Below, in pieces: positions 46,929-59,915 of a DNA stretch of 64,000 nt; within the stretch, counting starts at the first letter, position 1, and every line of letters begins with the position of its first letter. This stretch comes from Globodera rostochiensis (taxonomy: Eukaryota > Nematoda > Chromadorea > Rhabditida > Heteroderidae), in NCBI GenBank assembly GCA_018350325.1, contig JAEVLN010000014.1:2134001-2198000 (forward strand), given 5' to 3'. The notes beneath the pieces were generated by a model. That model ran no database searches. It saw only the letters and a program-made list of their open reading frames with translations, and had not been told where the DNA came from. The translations under genes were made by a program, and so were the position numbers.

Positions 46929-48472
46929 ATGCTTTCCAAGCCGCTCGTTAATCGACTACTGACAAATGTGTCTTCATATGTTACTAAGTCTGCTTTGATT
47001 GAAAAACGGCCGAGCAAGGTCGTTGGTTTATGGCTTATGGGCTGTGCCGGGATGGTCTATGGCGCTATTACCATTGGGGGATTAACGCGGTATGTTATAT
47101 TACGTTGTTCCTGCTATCGACTTTCCCATTTCGACGACTCTATTAACATTCCCTACTCAATTCGGTGTCCATTATAGACTGACTGAAAGTGGCCTTTCGA
47201 TGGTCAAATGGGATATCTTCAGAACGATGAAACCGCCATTCACTCAGGCTGAATGGGAGAAGGAATTTTCGAACTACAAGCAGTACCCGGAATACCAATT
47301 GTCTTTATTCAGCTTTGTTGACAATGAGCCCGGTCTTCTTCTATATTTCAGCAAAAGTTCGGACACCGAAATGACGCTTGCCCAGTTCAAATTCATTTGG
47401 GCGATGGAATACCTTCACCGGATGTGGGGAAGGGCTGTTGGAATCGTCTTTCTCCTTCCGTGTGCATATTTTTGGTGTCGTGGGTACTTTAATCGGTCAA
47501 TGAAAACAAAAATGACTCTCTCTGGACTGCTCATCGTTTCCCAGGTCTTTGTGGTTTCTTATCCGTTTATAAAGGTTTTAAGGGTCTAATCGGTTGGTGG
47601 ATGGTTAAATCGGGGCTTGACCCTTCAAGCAATTCAAACTCCGATGTGCCTCGAGTTTCCCAATATCGGTTGGGTGCCTAAACTGTTTAGATTTCATAGA
47701 ACAGTTCGGTTAAGATTGGCAACTCATCTTTCGTTGGCGTTTATTCTTTACGGCATTTTCCTATGGAATGGATTTTCCCACCTCTTCAAGCCTTACGACG
47801 TATTGTAATTGTTCCCGTGGACTGTAACTTAATATAATTTTGCAGCATAGCAACTCGCCATCGATAAAAAGCTTTCGAGGAATTGTACATGGAAACAAAT
47901 TGGCGATTTTTCTGACTGTCCTTATTGGTGAGAATTCTTTTGCCAACCGTTTTTTTTGGAAATATTGGTTTATGTTACTTGTTCAGGTGCTTTTGTTGCT
48001 GGCCTCGATGCGGGACTTGTTTACAACTCGTGGCCAAAATACGCCGACCAATGGATTCCCGAGGGATTGCTGTTTTTTGAGCCGATCTGGAGAAATTTTG
48101 TAGAAAATCCCGTTACAGTGCAATTTTTGCATAGGAACATGGTGAACTTGATATATTTTGCGTTTATTGCGAGAGGTTAAGGCTTATTTGACGCTGGCTC
48201 TGGTCACTGTGACTTGGGCGAGGGGCATCAGAATTCCACTGGGACCGCGCTCCCGATTGGCACTTCACTCGCTTTTAATGGCCGCGTGGTTGCAAGTCGC
48301 GCTTGGTATTTGGACACTGGTTGGTTGAAAATGTTTTTGGGAGATTTTTTCTCAAAGTTTTTAGTTGGAACATGTCCCCGTTTCAATGGCATCCCTGCAC
48401 CAAAATGGCGCGCTGTTCCTTTACAGTTCTGTTATTTGGCTGTCAAATGAACTCAAAAGGATGCCAAAATAG
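46929..48472 (+). CDS. COX15: Heme A synthase COX15
   Basis: Inner-mitochondrial-membrane enzyme converting heme O to heme A for cytochrome c oxidase. N-terminus [20 protein letters not shown] looks like a presequence; [20 protein letters not shown] then [50 protein letters not shown] (heme His); [13 protein letters not shown] and [20 protein letters not shown] (His); [27 protein letters not shown] (His); and a final exon [20 protein letters not shown] plus [10 protein letters not shown] (His). All four expected His positions are present. A 51-nt stretch (47301-47351) is probably an intron but is in frame and stop-free. Confidence 0.94.
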
Positions 48473-48833
48473 ACGAAAAAGACCAAATTATTTTTTAATT
48501 TTTCACATTTTTGAGATTGTTGAATTAGCCCGAATGGAATTGTTGGAATTTGCTTCACTGTTTATTTGTCATTATCGTTGTTTCTTGCGATTTAAATCAT
48601 TTGTCTTATTGGCGTTGTGTAGCTCCAACTGTTAACAACAACATATCGTTTTAATCGTTTAGAGCTTTTGCACACTGATCTGTGCGTCGTGTTAAATTTG
48701 TTTGAATCGAATTGTCCTTAAATCGACATAGAACGGTTCCTAAATTTTAAAAATTTTAGTTGATTTTTGATACTCCATTTATGTTTTGGGTTGTTTTGCA
48801 ATCTCTGAAACGACGGAACATTATCAACTATTA
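48473..48833. other. Intergenic between COX15 and TBC1D22
   Basis: 361 bp, AT-rich, same-strand neighbours. Nothing recognised. Confidence 0.6.
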
Positions 48834-51084
48834 ATGCAACGGAATTGGGCTCAACAGAATGTGCCATTTCCCGGAAGGTGAATGCGATTTAATTTTTTTA
48901 AACCTCTCCAATTTCTACCATAATCCAACCATTTGCAGTGTGAAGCCCGTTTACGGTGCACAGTTTCCACCCTTACAGTCCAGCACAGAAAGCGGTGACT
49001 CGCCGACAAAAACTGACAAGAAGTTCAAAAACTACGAGAAAAGGTGAGATTATTAGAACATGGAACGGAAATAATCCACGCATAAGTATATAACACGGAA
49101 CGATTAGTGTGTTTTTGCAGTGTGTCCGACGTGTGGGACCCGGGCGTGCCGGTGGACGATTCGCTCGTTCTGTCAGCGGCGGCAAAAGTGCTGGAAAGGC
49201 ATGCAGCTGGACAGCAGACGAACGACCCGGCGACGGGAGGGACGACACACGTTAACCAAAGGCACAACGATGTGATGACAGTGCATTACCCAACTGTCCC
49301 GTCAAGGCACAGCAAGATTCAAGCAATGCAAAGGCTGGCGACTCAACGGGGTAATTAAAATCTTATTATTCCATCAGATCTGCAATCATTTAAGAACCTA
49401 TCCCGGGGGTGAACCCAGTGCCATCGCCCGCCAATTCCGGCAGTTTTGTTACGCCGTCACTATACCCTCGACTGCCGGAAGTATCTCGGAGTAGGCCAAC
49501 TTCCACCCAGTCCACGGCGACGACATCGCCAAATGTTGGTGTTAATAAGTCAACGACAGCGAGTCCTGGAAGAGCGGTGGCAATTCAGACAAAAGAGAGC
49601 AAAAGTAAAGCGCAACCCAAATTCAATCCATTTGATTGCTCAGATGGGGACGTCTCCCGCCTTCATCGCCTCCGGCGAATTCTTGGCCTTTCGTCGGTCG
49701 GAAGTGATGGGAAAAGGCCCGCCCAGGGCACAGTTGTGGACTTGGACGAGCTTCGCAAAGAATGTTGGCTGGGCATTCCACACCGAATCCGCCCGCTCGC
49801 ATGGCGACTGCTTTCGGTTGGTGATTCTGATTAAGCCAATCCGAAAAATTTGGTTAGTGTTACAGGATTATATTCCGACAAGTCTGGACAGACATGAAAT
49901 GACACTGAATCGGAAGCGGGATGAGTATTGGCACTACGTGGAGCAATATTTCCACACCCGATACGATGAACAGCATCAAATCACTTTCAGACAGGTTTGA
50001 GATAGTTTTGCTACAATACTTGCATATTCATTTAATTAAAATCACACTTTGTTCAGATCCACATCGATATTCCACGAATGTGTCCCCTGATACCTTTATT
50101 TCAACAGAAAAAAGTTCAGGAAGTATGTGAAATCCATTGACAACAAAAAAAAAAAGAGGGGATTTTTGCAGATATTTGAACGTGTTTTGTACATTTGGGC
50201 AATCAGACATCCGGCGAGTGGATATGTGCAGGGGATCAACGACCTCGTGACGCCATTCTTCATTGTTTTCCTTTCTGAATTCATCCCAGACGGTACTACA
50301 ACGTGAAATGGGCCATCTTAGAGTGTTAAATATAAGCTACTTTCGCCCTTTCATTTGCACATTGATAAGTCTCATCAGAAATGGACATGGGCACCTTCGA
50401 CTTGGCCCATTTGTCGCGTGAACAAGTGGAAATCGTGGAGGCTGACTCGTTCTGGTGCGTATCCGCTTTGCTGGACACAATTCAGGACAATTACACCTTC
50501 GCACAGCCGGGGATTCAACGAAAAGTCAGCCATCTGAAGGAGTTGGTGTCCCGCGTGGAGCGTAAGCAAATTCGTGCAAGAATCCGATTTTATGCGCTTT
50601 TAATTCACAACAGCCATTTTGCACTCGCACTTCGAGTCGAACGGAGTGGAGTTCCTCCAATTCTCTTTCCGTTGGATGAACAACCTTTTGATGCGGGAGA
50701 TCCCCCTCAGGGCCACCATCCGCCTTTGGGACACCTATCTGGTCAGTCCACGGCACTTTGCTGGGGGTATCGCTAGCCATGCCGGAAGGTCCATAACATT
50801 CTTTTATTATGTACAGAGTGAACGTGACGGCTTCTCACAGTTTCACACGTACATTTGCGGTGCATTCCTTCGACTTTGGTCAAAACAGTTGCTGAATGAA
50901 AGGGATTTCCAGGTGTAGCAATGTGAAAGATTTGAACCCAAATTCCTTTTTAAAGGGCGTGATGTTGTTGCTCCAAAACCTTCCAACCCAAGGCTGGAAC
51001 GACCAACAAATTTGCGAGCTCACCGCCGATGCCTACTCACTCATGCAGTTTTTTCATCGTGCAAAGAGCCATTTACAGACATAA
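48834..51084 (+). CDS. TBC1D22: Rab GTPase-activating protein TBC1D22
   Basis: TBC-domain RabGAP linked to Golgi traffic. Short first exon MQRNWAQQNVPFPG, then VKPVYGAQFPPLQSS, a family N-terminal motif, VSDVWDPG, and a Ser/Thr/Pro-rich linker. TBC domain: DLDELRKECWLGIPHRIRP, AWRLLSG, RKRDEYWHYVEQYFHTRYD, IHIDIPRMCPLIPLFQQKKV (Arg finger), IFERVLYIWAIRHPASGYVQ then GINDLVTPFFIVFLSEF (Gln finger YVQ), EADSFWCVSALLDTIQDNYT, FLQFSFRWMNNLLMREIPLR, IRLWDTYL, and VMLLLQNLPTQGWNDQQIC near the end. Both catalytic fingers are intact. Confidence 0.95.
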
Positions 51085-51567
51085 TACCTATTTTTTAATT
51101 ATCTCCTATCCCCGTTTGTCCTCCCGCCCAAATTAAGTTTCGGAGTTTCAAACAATTTTAAACCGTTTGAGCGCTTTCTATTCTGTGATCGATATGCTTA
51201 ATTGAGAGTTGACACACGCCACCCAGTAACCTCTGCCCCAATGTTTGTATGTTCGACTTTCGAAAACATTTATTCTGTTAATTAAATACACACAATTTCA
51301 TTCGTCACCAGACCGCAAATGGTTTGAAAAGCTGAAACAAAAACCATAGGTAACATTAGATCAAATTAGCAATAAGATGCGGATTGTGAGTCGATGCCAA
51401 ATAAATTGCAATGAATGTGCTCAATTTCTTAGTTCAAACGTAGGTAAACATTGAGTACACCCACAAGTTAAGAAAAGAATTTAATTTAAAAAAAGGGCCA
51501 GGTATTGCGGCCTAAGAATTTGATTTTATTTTGACACCACAAACTTTCGACGCCTTTAAAATGTTTC
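51085..51567. other. Convergent 3' region
   Basis: 483 bp between TBC1D22 and PUF60 stops, AT-rich. I looked for a missing PUF60 C-terminal UHM here on the minus strand and saw none. Confidence 0.55.
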
Positions 51568-53414
51568 TCACACGTGGGGAATCCTCACAACTTCCTAAAT
51601 GAGAACAAATTAAAAATCAAAAACAGAAAATGGACGGGCAATAAATACCTGTGCCTGGATCTTCGCGGTGATTGCGGCGGCAGCCATCGCAGCGGCGGCC
51701 GGCAAAGCGCTGGCGTTTGGGTTCGGCGTGGTGCTCAAATAGTTAAGGGCGTCAGGAGGGCTTATGCAACGTCCGATCACCAGACATTGGCCACCAAAGT
51801 TGAAACTAAATTTGTGGAGGGTTGGTGAACGTACCCAAAAAGTGTGATGGCCCAATACCCGTTCATTCCCTCGACTGCCTCCTTTGCGGCCTGGGCCGTT
51901 TTGAACTCAATGTAGCCAAAGCTTCTGAATTCCAAGGCTGAGTTGGTAAGACCGCCGTCAGTGTGCCGACCTGTGCTTTCCGGACGGATCCTTCGCCAGC
52001 TGACATTTGACAATCTCTCCAAACGCTTCAAAAACACTCCTCAAGTCGTGCTCTAAAAGGTCGGGGTGCACGGAAGCCACGTACACACGGTTGAATTTTC
52101 GAGCCTCCGCCACGATCATGTCGATGATTGACTGTGCTTGCGGCATATTCTGTGGCCGAGTTACCTGAATTTAAGCATTGTGTCATTTGTGAAGCCATGG
52201 AACCTCTCACCGGTGACACTTTAATCGTACGCCCTCCCATCATTTTGCCGTTCATATGTTCCTGTGCAAGCTGAGCCGCTTCGGGCACCTCATACTCGAC
52301 AAATGCGAAGCCTTTGTGATTCTGAAATAAGTCGGTCAATCACAATACTATCGTCTACTCATCCCAAGGTCAAGAGGTAATTAATTATGCCGTACTTTTT
52401 CCTGACCCCCCCCCCCTCTCCGGCCCGCCCCACGCCCTCCCGTTTTACCCCGGTGGAGGGGTCTCTGCACATGTTGATCAGCTTGATGGGCCCATACGGG
52501 GCAAACACTTGTCGCAGGTGCTCCTCACCGATGTCAAAATTGATTGAGCCAATGTACACTCTGGACATGATGGACAGCGCCTGTGTGTAGAGGGAGACTT
52601 TTTGTTGCTGAAATTGGGGGAAAGCATTAATAACGCACAATAGGAGAGCTTGCACAAAATTTCTGCTGATTTTGTGTGTGTGTGAATCCCATTTCCACAC
52701 TCCCTTTTAGTATTTTCCTCTCTTAATGGGAGAAAGGTGAAAAAAATGGTTAAGCAAAATGAAAGAAATGGTTCGGCTGCAGCGGGTCTGTTCTTACCAT
52801 TTGTGGAGTCCATTCTGAAGGGAGGGGCAACAAATAATGACTTTTGGAAATAAAGTTTTGTTCCAACGAATTCGACAAGTATTTCCCCCGAATGAGACGA
52901 CTTTTGTTCGGGTTTTGGTCAACTCGACCACATCACCTGCTGCTGATGGGCTTCCCGCTGCTTCAGCATCACATATTTCACCGATTGGTCCATTGCGTAA
53001 CGTTTCGCGCGTTCCAAATCGTCCTTTTCGTAGGAGCGCAATTTTCTGAGGCCAAGTCCGATAAGTTGGGCCTCCTTCTGCTGTCCAGGACCAACAAAAA
53101 CCTAAGAAATTTGCCATAGTAAAATAACGCTTTCCTTCGGTTATTGACTGACCCGAGCCGTTTGTTGCAGTAAAGGCATGGCTACAAACTTGGTGGTTGG
53201 GGCTGTTGATGGAGAATTGGTGGACGGAGGCGTACTTGTCGCATAATGAGCTAAATAATAATGCCACAATCGCCGAACAAAATGAATTGCAAGGCAAAAG
53301 ACACAACACGAGTCTAAAGTTGAGCTTTCTTTCGACAAATATTCTACCATTTGGCTGCGGCTGTTGCTGTTTCATGCCATTTTGTTGAGTCACATAAGTC
53401 GCGTAAACGTCCAT
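51568..53414 (-). CDS. RNP-6: Poly(U)-binding splicing factor PUF60 (RNP-6), C-terminally short
   Basis: 3' splice-site recognition factor. Exons: [52 protein letters not shown] plus [15 protein letters not shown], the conserved pre-RRM helix; RRM1 with [20 protein letters not shown] and [23 protein letters not shown]2 with [20 protein letters not shown] and [30 protein letters not shown]; and an Ala-rich [17 protein letters not shown]. The last exon adds only EVVRIPHV and a stop, so the Ala-rich linker ends the protein and the C-terminal UHM of PUF60 homologues is missing. Introns contain G/C homopolymers. Dishevelled lies upstream on the same strand. Confidence 0.9.
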
Positions 53415-54170
53415 TACAAATTCTCTAAATCAAAATACAGATTTAGACCAGTTTCGACCCTTAAAATCTGAGTCGGGCGCGTACAAAGAAATAATTATGG
53501 AAAAAATCGATAAAAAGCTCTCTGCTTGTTTTTGGATTCCGCGGCTGCGCTCAAAGGATGAAAGTGTGTTCACTGCTTTGTGCGCTTTCGTCGCTCGCCG
53601 GACAAATACTACCCCCCCCCCCCTCTCCAATCCGCTTTAGGCTAAATATGAGAGATAAAGGCTTCCAAGAGTAGCCTTTCTCTGTTGGTCTCCATTTGCC
53701 CAGTCCCGTGACATAAAGCCAAAACGGAAAGACGCGAACACAAAATTTAAGTTTAAAAGATAGCAGGTTGGGACATATCGTAACCGGAGTTTTTACATTG
53801 TTCCATTTCTAATTGTTCGAACTGTTTCTATTTATATTCTGAAAAAAGTAATGGCAGGAGCTTTTTTATTCTATAAAATATGGCTTATTTGAGTTAAAGA
53901 GAAAAAACGGGAATAAAGCACAAGAAATGTTGAATTTAGTTGCGGCAATGCAAAGGATTGGACAGCAAATTTGAAAATGACAATTAAAGGCCAATTACAC
54001 AAAAGTACAGCAAAACTAATCAAAACTGGTCTGTTCCAAAAGGATTAACTTTTTGACAAAAATAATCTTGGGATGGTTAGGACACTTTCGAAAAGAAATG
54101 TTCATAAGGACATTCGATAATTAGGAACAGCCCAGAAATCTCAATTCACATTATTGAAATAATCATCAGA
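53415..54170. other. Intergenic between Dishevelled and PUF60
   Basis: 756 bp on the same-strand side, with a C-rich tract near 53611-53625. No gene recognised; presumably PUF60 promoter and Dishevelled 3' UTR. Confidence 0.55.
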
Positions 54171-57100
54171 TCAAAAGTGTTCCACCAAAACTTCAGGGAA
54201 ATTGTCTGACAGTCGAATGACTCGGCCTGCCACTGTATTTCCAACCACTTTTTGAAGAGACGGTTGGCCAAATCTCTGAACTCCGTCGTCCCCAATTGGC
54301 GTGGTGGGGGGTGCCTCGGCGGGGAGATGGCGTTGTTGTGGTGGGGGAAAGCCCGGGTTGGGAGGGCCAACAGACGTAAGCGAAGGGGCCGGCGGAAGGA
54401 TTGCCCTGAACAACAGATGATGCTGATTAAATGATCCAATAACCAACTTCCTCCGCTGCTCCGAACCACTCGACCCCTCGTTAGAGTTGTTACTGGTTTG
54501 GCTTGTCGTGGCACCGAACTGTTCCTGCGTTCTCGGCAATTTGTTATGGTGGTTGCCTGCCATAGGGCCATAAATTTGTGTCGACTGTCGAGGTGGAAAT
54601 GCGATGGGCGCGTTTTGCATGGCGAAGATATTAGCGGCGGCCGGATATGGCGAAATTGATGGCATTGACGCATATTCGCTTATCTGTTGTAAATATTAAC
54701 GTACAACGAAAACCCCCGACTTGGACGTATTGTTTACTCGCAAAAAATTTGTGGGTTCTTATCTCTATGTAAATCTAAAAAAATTTTACCATTGAAGTGG
54801 CAGCACCAAAGTTTGTTTGTTGCATGAAATGGGGCTGCTCCTGAGGCCGACTTGGGTAAATCATTGCTCCCTGGTGATTGGTCATTTCTATATGTTGAAA
54901 CTGTTGTTGCACATTGGACAGTGCCCCGTCCCCGGAGAACGATGCACGCATATTAAGCAACTCTGAAGAAACAATGTTTTAAACGTATTCATACGACACC
55001 GATTTAAACAGCATTAATCCGTTGGGAGCATCTTTAGTATAAAGTAAGAACCTGCACTTTCCTCCCCAAAAATGTAATAGCATTGTTCCGTAAAGGTGAC
55101 TTTGTTGACAACATGTGCAATGAATTTGTCCTTCAGCAGTCCCGAGGCGTACTTCCTGGCCTCCTTTCTGTCCTTCAAACCTTCCACATTCTCGATAAGC
55201 CAGTCGATCAGAGCACTGCCTAAACATAAGAAAGCACACATTTATAACGCATTTGGTCAAACCGAGAAAGGACTTTGGAATTGGAATCTTCAGCCATGTT
55301 CGGTCTCGAATGTCGAGGCCAGAATTCTGAAATTCAAAATATTCAGAAGAAACTTAACTACCGAATGGACTAATAATACCGGCATTGCCAACGATAGGAT
55401 GACTTTCCGCTTGTCGCTGTGTACGTCCAGCCGATGCGGCATCGAAAGAACGACTCCGCCGGGACCGACAATCGTTTGGGCGGCACCAGCGCCACCCGAC
55501 CCCGTCGAAGTGCTGCTGCTCGCAGGCCGTTGATTAGGTACAGAGGTCGTTGGCGCGAAAGTGTGCAGGAGAGAGGAGGACGATGGCGGGTATTGACCCG
55601 GGATGGGAGTTGGTGTACCTTCCGAACCTTAACCATCTAACAATTAGCCAAGTTAATTGTCGCCTCGAAAACGATGTAAAAGGTTAATTAAGAAATTAAT
55701 TAGGAAATTCACAAATGAGAATTATAAATAATTAGGACAATTTACCCTCGGGTATTGCATTCATCGCATTCACGAGTGTGCTCGTCATGCCTCTGATTGC
55801 ATTCGTGTGCTGTACCCACGCGTGCGTGTCTATCGGCCTGACCGGCTCACGAGATGGCACCGAAAAATAATTTGTTCGGCCGGCATCGAAGCTTTTTGCG
55901 ACCGTTAACTTTATCGGTCTAAAAAAATTTTGCAATAATTTTATGGAATTTTGAAAAAAAAACCCATACCCCCTCGTGTTCACAGCTCTTTTAAGCACAT
56001 CAACCGCCTGATCATTCTTGAAGTTCTCAAAGGAAACGTCATTGACCTGCAAAATCATATCCCCCGGTTCAATTCGACCGTCCAAAGCAACCGCACCTTA
56101 TTCAAATACAAAAATTAGTGAAAACAAATTCAGCCACTTACCACCGGGCATAACATTGGCCTAAAGAAACAATGTCAAATTTATAAGTCAACCGTAACAA
56201 ATTCACCACATAAATTCCATTGTCGCCACGAGGATAAGACTGGCCAACAATTGAAATGCCCAAAAAGTTCACTGTGTTCATGTTAAGCTAAAATGTTAAT
56301 CAGAAAAGCCGTTAAACAATAATTTTTTACCGTTACAGTTATCACTTCCAAGGCCATCGAAGTTTCCGTCATTGACGAAAGTGAAGATGTCCGTGATGGT
56401 TGACGGCGACTTCGTTGGAATTGTCTCCGTTTCCTGCGGTGCATGCTGTAATGCTGACGAGACACTGAGGTGATGTTGTCCGTCGAAGTCGACAGCCTGA
56501 AAACGACGGAACAATCACTTCCAAACTTTACTTTTCGCATTAAAGCACTACAAACCTAACGCTATACAATGAAATCGCTGCTAAAGCACACATTTTTTTG
56601 TTTTGTTTTTGATTGACTTCCCCACATTATTTATTTAAAAAAAGTTAATTCCAACTCTAAGTCCGATTTAGCAATTCGATGATGGCTCAAAAACCACAAG
56701 TTCGAAGTGCTGGAAAAGGCAGCGCCACTGCTACTGTCAACATCGTTATTGCATTTTTTCCTATTTTGAACGGCATTTCGCTTCTGATTCACATCATCGT
56801 CTTCATATTCATCATTGCCAGAGTAATAACCACTCATTTCGCCTGGGTTAATCAAAGACAACAATCTTCCATTGGACGCGAATAGAATTGTATTTAGTGG
56901 AGAAGAAATGCCTGCTCTGTTGTAGGTTGAGGCGAATAAAGGGAATTGAGAATTTCTCAATATTTTGCCGCAGGCAAAGAATGGAATGCGATTATGTGCG
57001 GCCAACGGCAACTCCTAAGGGCATAATCCGTCACTGCCAAGGGGCGACTCCAATGGAAAGGACAGAGACTCTTTGGTCACTCTCTCCGCAGACGACAATC

Positions 57101-58414
57101 TGTCACTCACTTCCGTTGAAGGGCGTTTGTTGGGAGAGGGGAGGGGGGGGGGGGGGGGGGTCGAGTGAAGAGCCCAAACAATGGGCTTCCATCCTCAGGC
57201 AATTTCCAATTTTATTTTAAAGAATTAGCGAAATTTTCTGAGCTTTTATCAATTATTCTATTACTATTCAGACCGAATCACCCCTATTAATGTACGACAA
57301 TAAAGTGACTTTAACTCACCGTGATTCATCGTCCGAATATATTCGTCCCTCTGTTTCAGTTGTATATATTGTCGAGTCCTCGAAGGGCTTATGTCTGTGG
57401 GCTTAAATTCAAATTGGATTTTAAAAATTTGAAATTATTTCCAATCCCTTCTCCCTTTTCCAAACCAATTGAAACACAAACACAAAATTATTTTTATATG
57501 CATTTTAAAGAATGAAGGCTTAGAAAAGAAATCCGACAATTTTTATTTTGTTTTCATATTTTCCAACAATCACCTGAACTAATTCGAGGAGCATCAAGTC
57601 GATATCGCGGACGACATAAATGAGAGTTGGGCAGGGGGTAAAAAGGAGCTGGGCCAGGGACCTGAAATTCTGTTAATAAACAAAGCAAAAAAAAAATTTG
57701 TCGACAAACAGTGCGCTTTATTGCCGCAATCTTAGAAAAACTGGCAGATGAGGCCCCATCAGAGTGGCTGTGACTCGACCCTTCGGCGGTGAGGAGGAAA
57801 AGCTCAAACTGTCCATTTGAAGATTTGAAAAGAAGTTGTTGGTCATCTCGGATCTCAACTTTCACCTCCCTAAATTCGTAAATCACTTCACTGAACGGAA
57901 AGGCACTGATAAACTCACCCCCCAACCTCGGGATCGTTCGCTTTGCAGTAAAACTTGAAATTCGTTCTATTCAGAACAGATTTAAAAGCAGCTGAAATAA
58001 AAACTAGAAAAACCCAAAAAATATTATTCTAACCTAAAGTTATTTTATCGGACGACACCGGAACATCTGTGCAATATGGCGTTGGCTCGTCATCAATGTG
58101 ATAATAGACCTGAATATGGCATAAACCGTAGAGTCCGGTGAGATCGGTCGCATTACTCCCCGAACCGATTAATTAAAAGCTCGAAAATAAACAAATACAA
58201 AGTAAAACAATAAACACACCTTTGTGAAGCCTTTAGTCGTTGCCGAGCTGGACACTGACTTGTTCGATCGCGACAACTGCGAATGGCTGCTCGCGTTGTC
58301 GGAGATTTTGTCATTCTCCGACTTGGACTTGTGCAGTTTGTTGCCGCCACTCGTCTGACCGTTCAGAGTTTTGGCGTCGTCGTTATTTATCAATTCAGAC
58401 TCTTTATTTTCCAT
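54171..58414 (-). CDS. DVL: Dishevelled (DIX-PDZ-DEP)
   Basis: Wnt-pathway scaffold. N-terminal polar exon [20 protein letters not shown], then the DIX domain: [40 protein letters not shown] and [14 protein letters not shown]. After a Ser-rich, acidic linker ([18 protein letters not shown]) comes basic [20 protein letters not shown] with ALEVITVT, then [93 protein letters not shown] then [19 protein letters not shown] and [12 protein letters not shown]-terminal exons are Gln/Pro/Ser-rich, ending EVLVEHF. Domain order is complete. A long G18 tract (57143-57160) lies in the linker region. Whether this is the DSH or MIG-5 orthologue was not decided. Confidence 0.93.
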
Positions 58415-58918
58415 AGGAAAAAAAGAAACCCCTAAAATAATTAAAGAAGAAACCAAGGTTATCAATTATTCTCAGATCTTCAAAAGCCTATGTAACTGGA
58501 TTCTTGACTTAAGTTTTGAGTTCAAAGCTTCATCTAACACTTTCAAACACATGACAGCAAGGATAGGTGCCGACAACCTCAAAAAAAATTTAATTCCGAC
58601 CCCAAAATGTCGAAAATCAGAATTCCGACCATCCTACCGAAAAAATAAATAAAAGAAAAAGTCAATTTAATAGTTTTGGCATTGTGACATTTACATAATT
58701 TTGGCATTGTGACATTACATTGGCATTGTGACATGAACATGATATTATGCAGAAGATTTATTAGAGCTCGACCTGTACCAACTTTTTGTAGTCATTAAAA
58801 CCACCAGGAAATCCAACGTCGGCCATTGGATTAAAGCATTTAAGATCTTAAATAATCGTTTGGAATTTTAAGGTATTTGGTCAATCAGTAAATTGAGTAC
58901 TTCTCGACTTTTAAAAGG
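58415..58918. promoter_or_regulatory. Head-to-head intergenic region with TTGGCATTGTGACAT x3
   Basis: 504 bp between Dishevelled and ELOF1. Positions 58672-58734 carry three copies of TTGGCATTGTGACAT at 16- to 27-bp spacing, the first preceded by TTTAATAGTTT, as in the SMG8/RING-CH spacer. Bidirectional promoter role is inferred from position. Confidence 0.5.
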
Positions 58919-59561
58919 ATGGCAAAGCGCAAATCAAAGAGAAAAGCTCCGACCAAAGCAAAGACGATCGAGGCATTGGAAACGCAATTTAATTGTCCAT
59001 TTTGCAACCACGAGAGAGTGTGCGAAGTAAAAATGTTTGTTGTTTTTAATTATTCATAAATAACGGATGAAGTTTAGGGACCGGGAGAGAAATGTCGGAT
59101 TTATCCAATGCCGAGTTTGCATGGAAGGTAGGCGAATTCGACTAGCCACCCCCCCCCCACACTTTGTGCCTTTGATAAAAGGCTTAAATTGGACAAAAAA
59201 GGCTGCAGTCCGTTTAGACCATTTTCGTACCCTGAACACAAATTCGATTTTCCTGAAACCCCGGCCTTTGAAGTATTCGACGAAATGTTCAGGGTTCGAA
59301 ATTATTATCAATGAACTCGGATTCGGATTCTACGATAACTTTTTTTTTCGACTTTTAACTCGAAAATACAATTAAGCAATAAATAAAATTATTAGCTAGT
59401 TGATCGATCAGAAGGCTAATTTGGTAAAATCCACGAATACTTCCGCAAAATTTAATCCCTTGTACACTTTGTTAGATTTCCAAACCAACATTACGGCGTT
59501 GTCTGAGCCAATTGACGTTTATTCCGATTGGATCGACGCGTGTGAGGCGGCCAATCAGTGA
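58919..59561 (+). CDS. ELOF1: Transcription elongation factor 1 homolog ELOF1
   Basis: Small zinc-binding elongation factor associated with RNA polymerase II. Exon 1 reads [20 protein letters not shown] plus [18 protein letters not shown], with the first Cys-x2-Cys; exon 2 gives [17 protein letters not shown], with the second Cys-x2-Cys; the last exon [20 protein letters not shown] then NQ matches the family C-terminus. About 83 residues, the usual size. The large second intron (about 59129-59476) has a C10 tract and unremarkable AT-rich filler. Confidence 0.95.
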
Positions 59562-59915
59562 GGGAGGGAAGCGAAGACACATAATCACCAGAGTTTAGGC
59601 CATTTTTCCTTTTTGTGCTTTCGTTATTCACTTCACTATTGGCATTTTCGAACTCAAATTGAGTGAATTCCATTTTTCTCTGAGCTTTTTTGAACAAACG
59701 CTTTTTATTATCAACAATATTTAGATAAAATTGAGTTTGAGACAGAGAATGGTTTTTATTGATTGGTGGCATTGTCCATTCCGCCGCTGTTAATGCTTCC
59801 ATCATTTTGCCCCGTAGCAATCACAACGACGGTGCTTCGAATTCCTCCCCCCCCCCCCCCACCATTTTTGCTACCAGTGAATTAATTTCCGATTTTTCCC
59901 AAAAACTTCCGCTGA
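59562..59915. other. Intergenic between ELOF1 and MRI1
   Basis: 354 bp, same-strand neighbours; a C14 tract near 59848. A 109-residue minus-strand open frame spans it but is antisense to the last ELOF1 exon and shows no motif. Confidence 0.55.

Noticed and set aside
59140..59345. Similarity of ELOF1 intron to the foldback MITE arms
   Set aside because: Limited to short GATTCGGATTCTAC-type matches; not enough for a second copy.
59491..59820. 109-residue minus-strand frame
   Set aside because: Antisense to the final ELOF1 exon; starts only at a non-ATG codon in its longest form.
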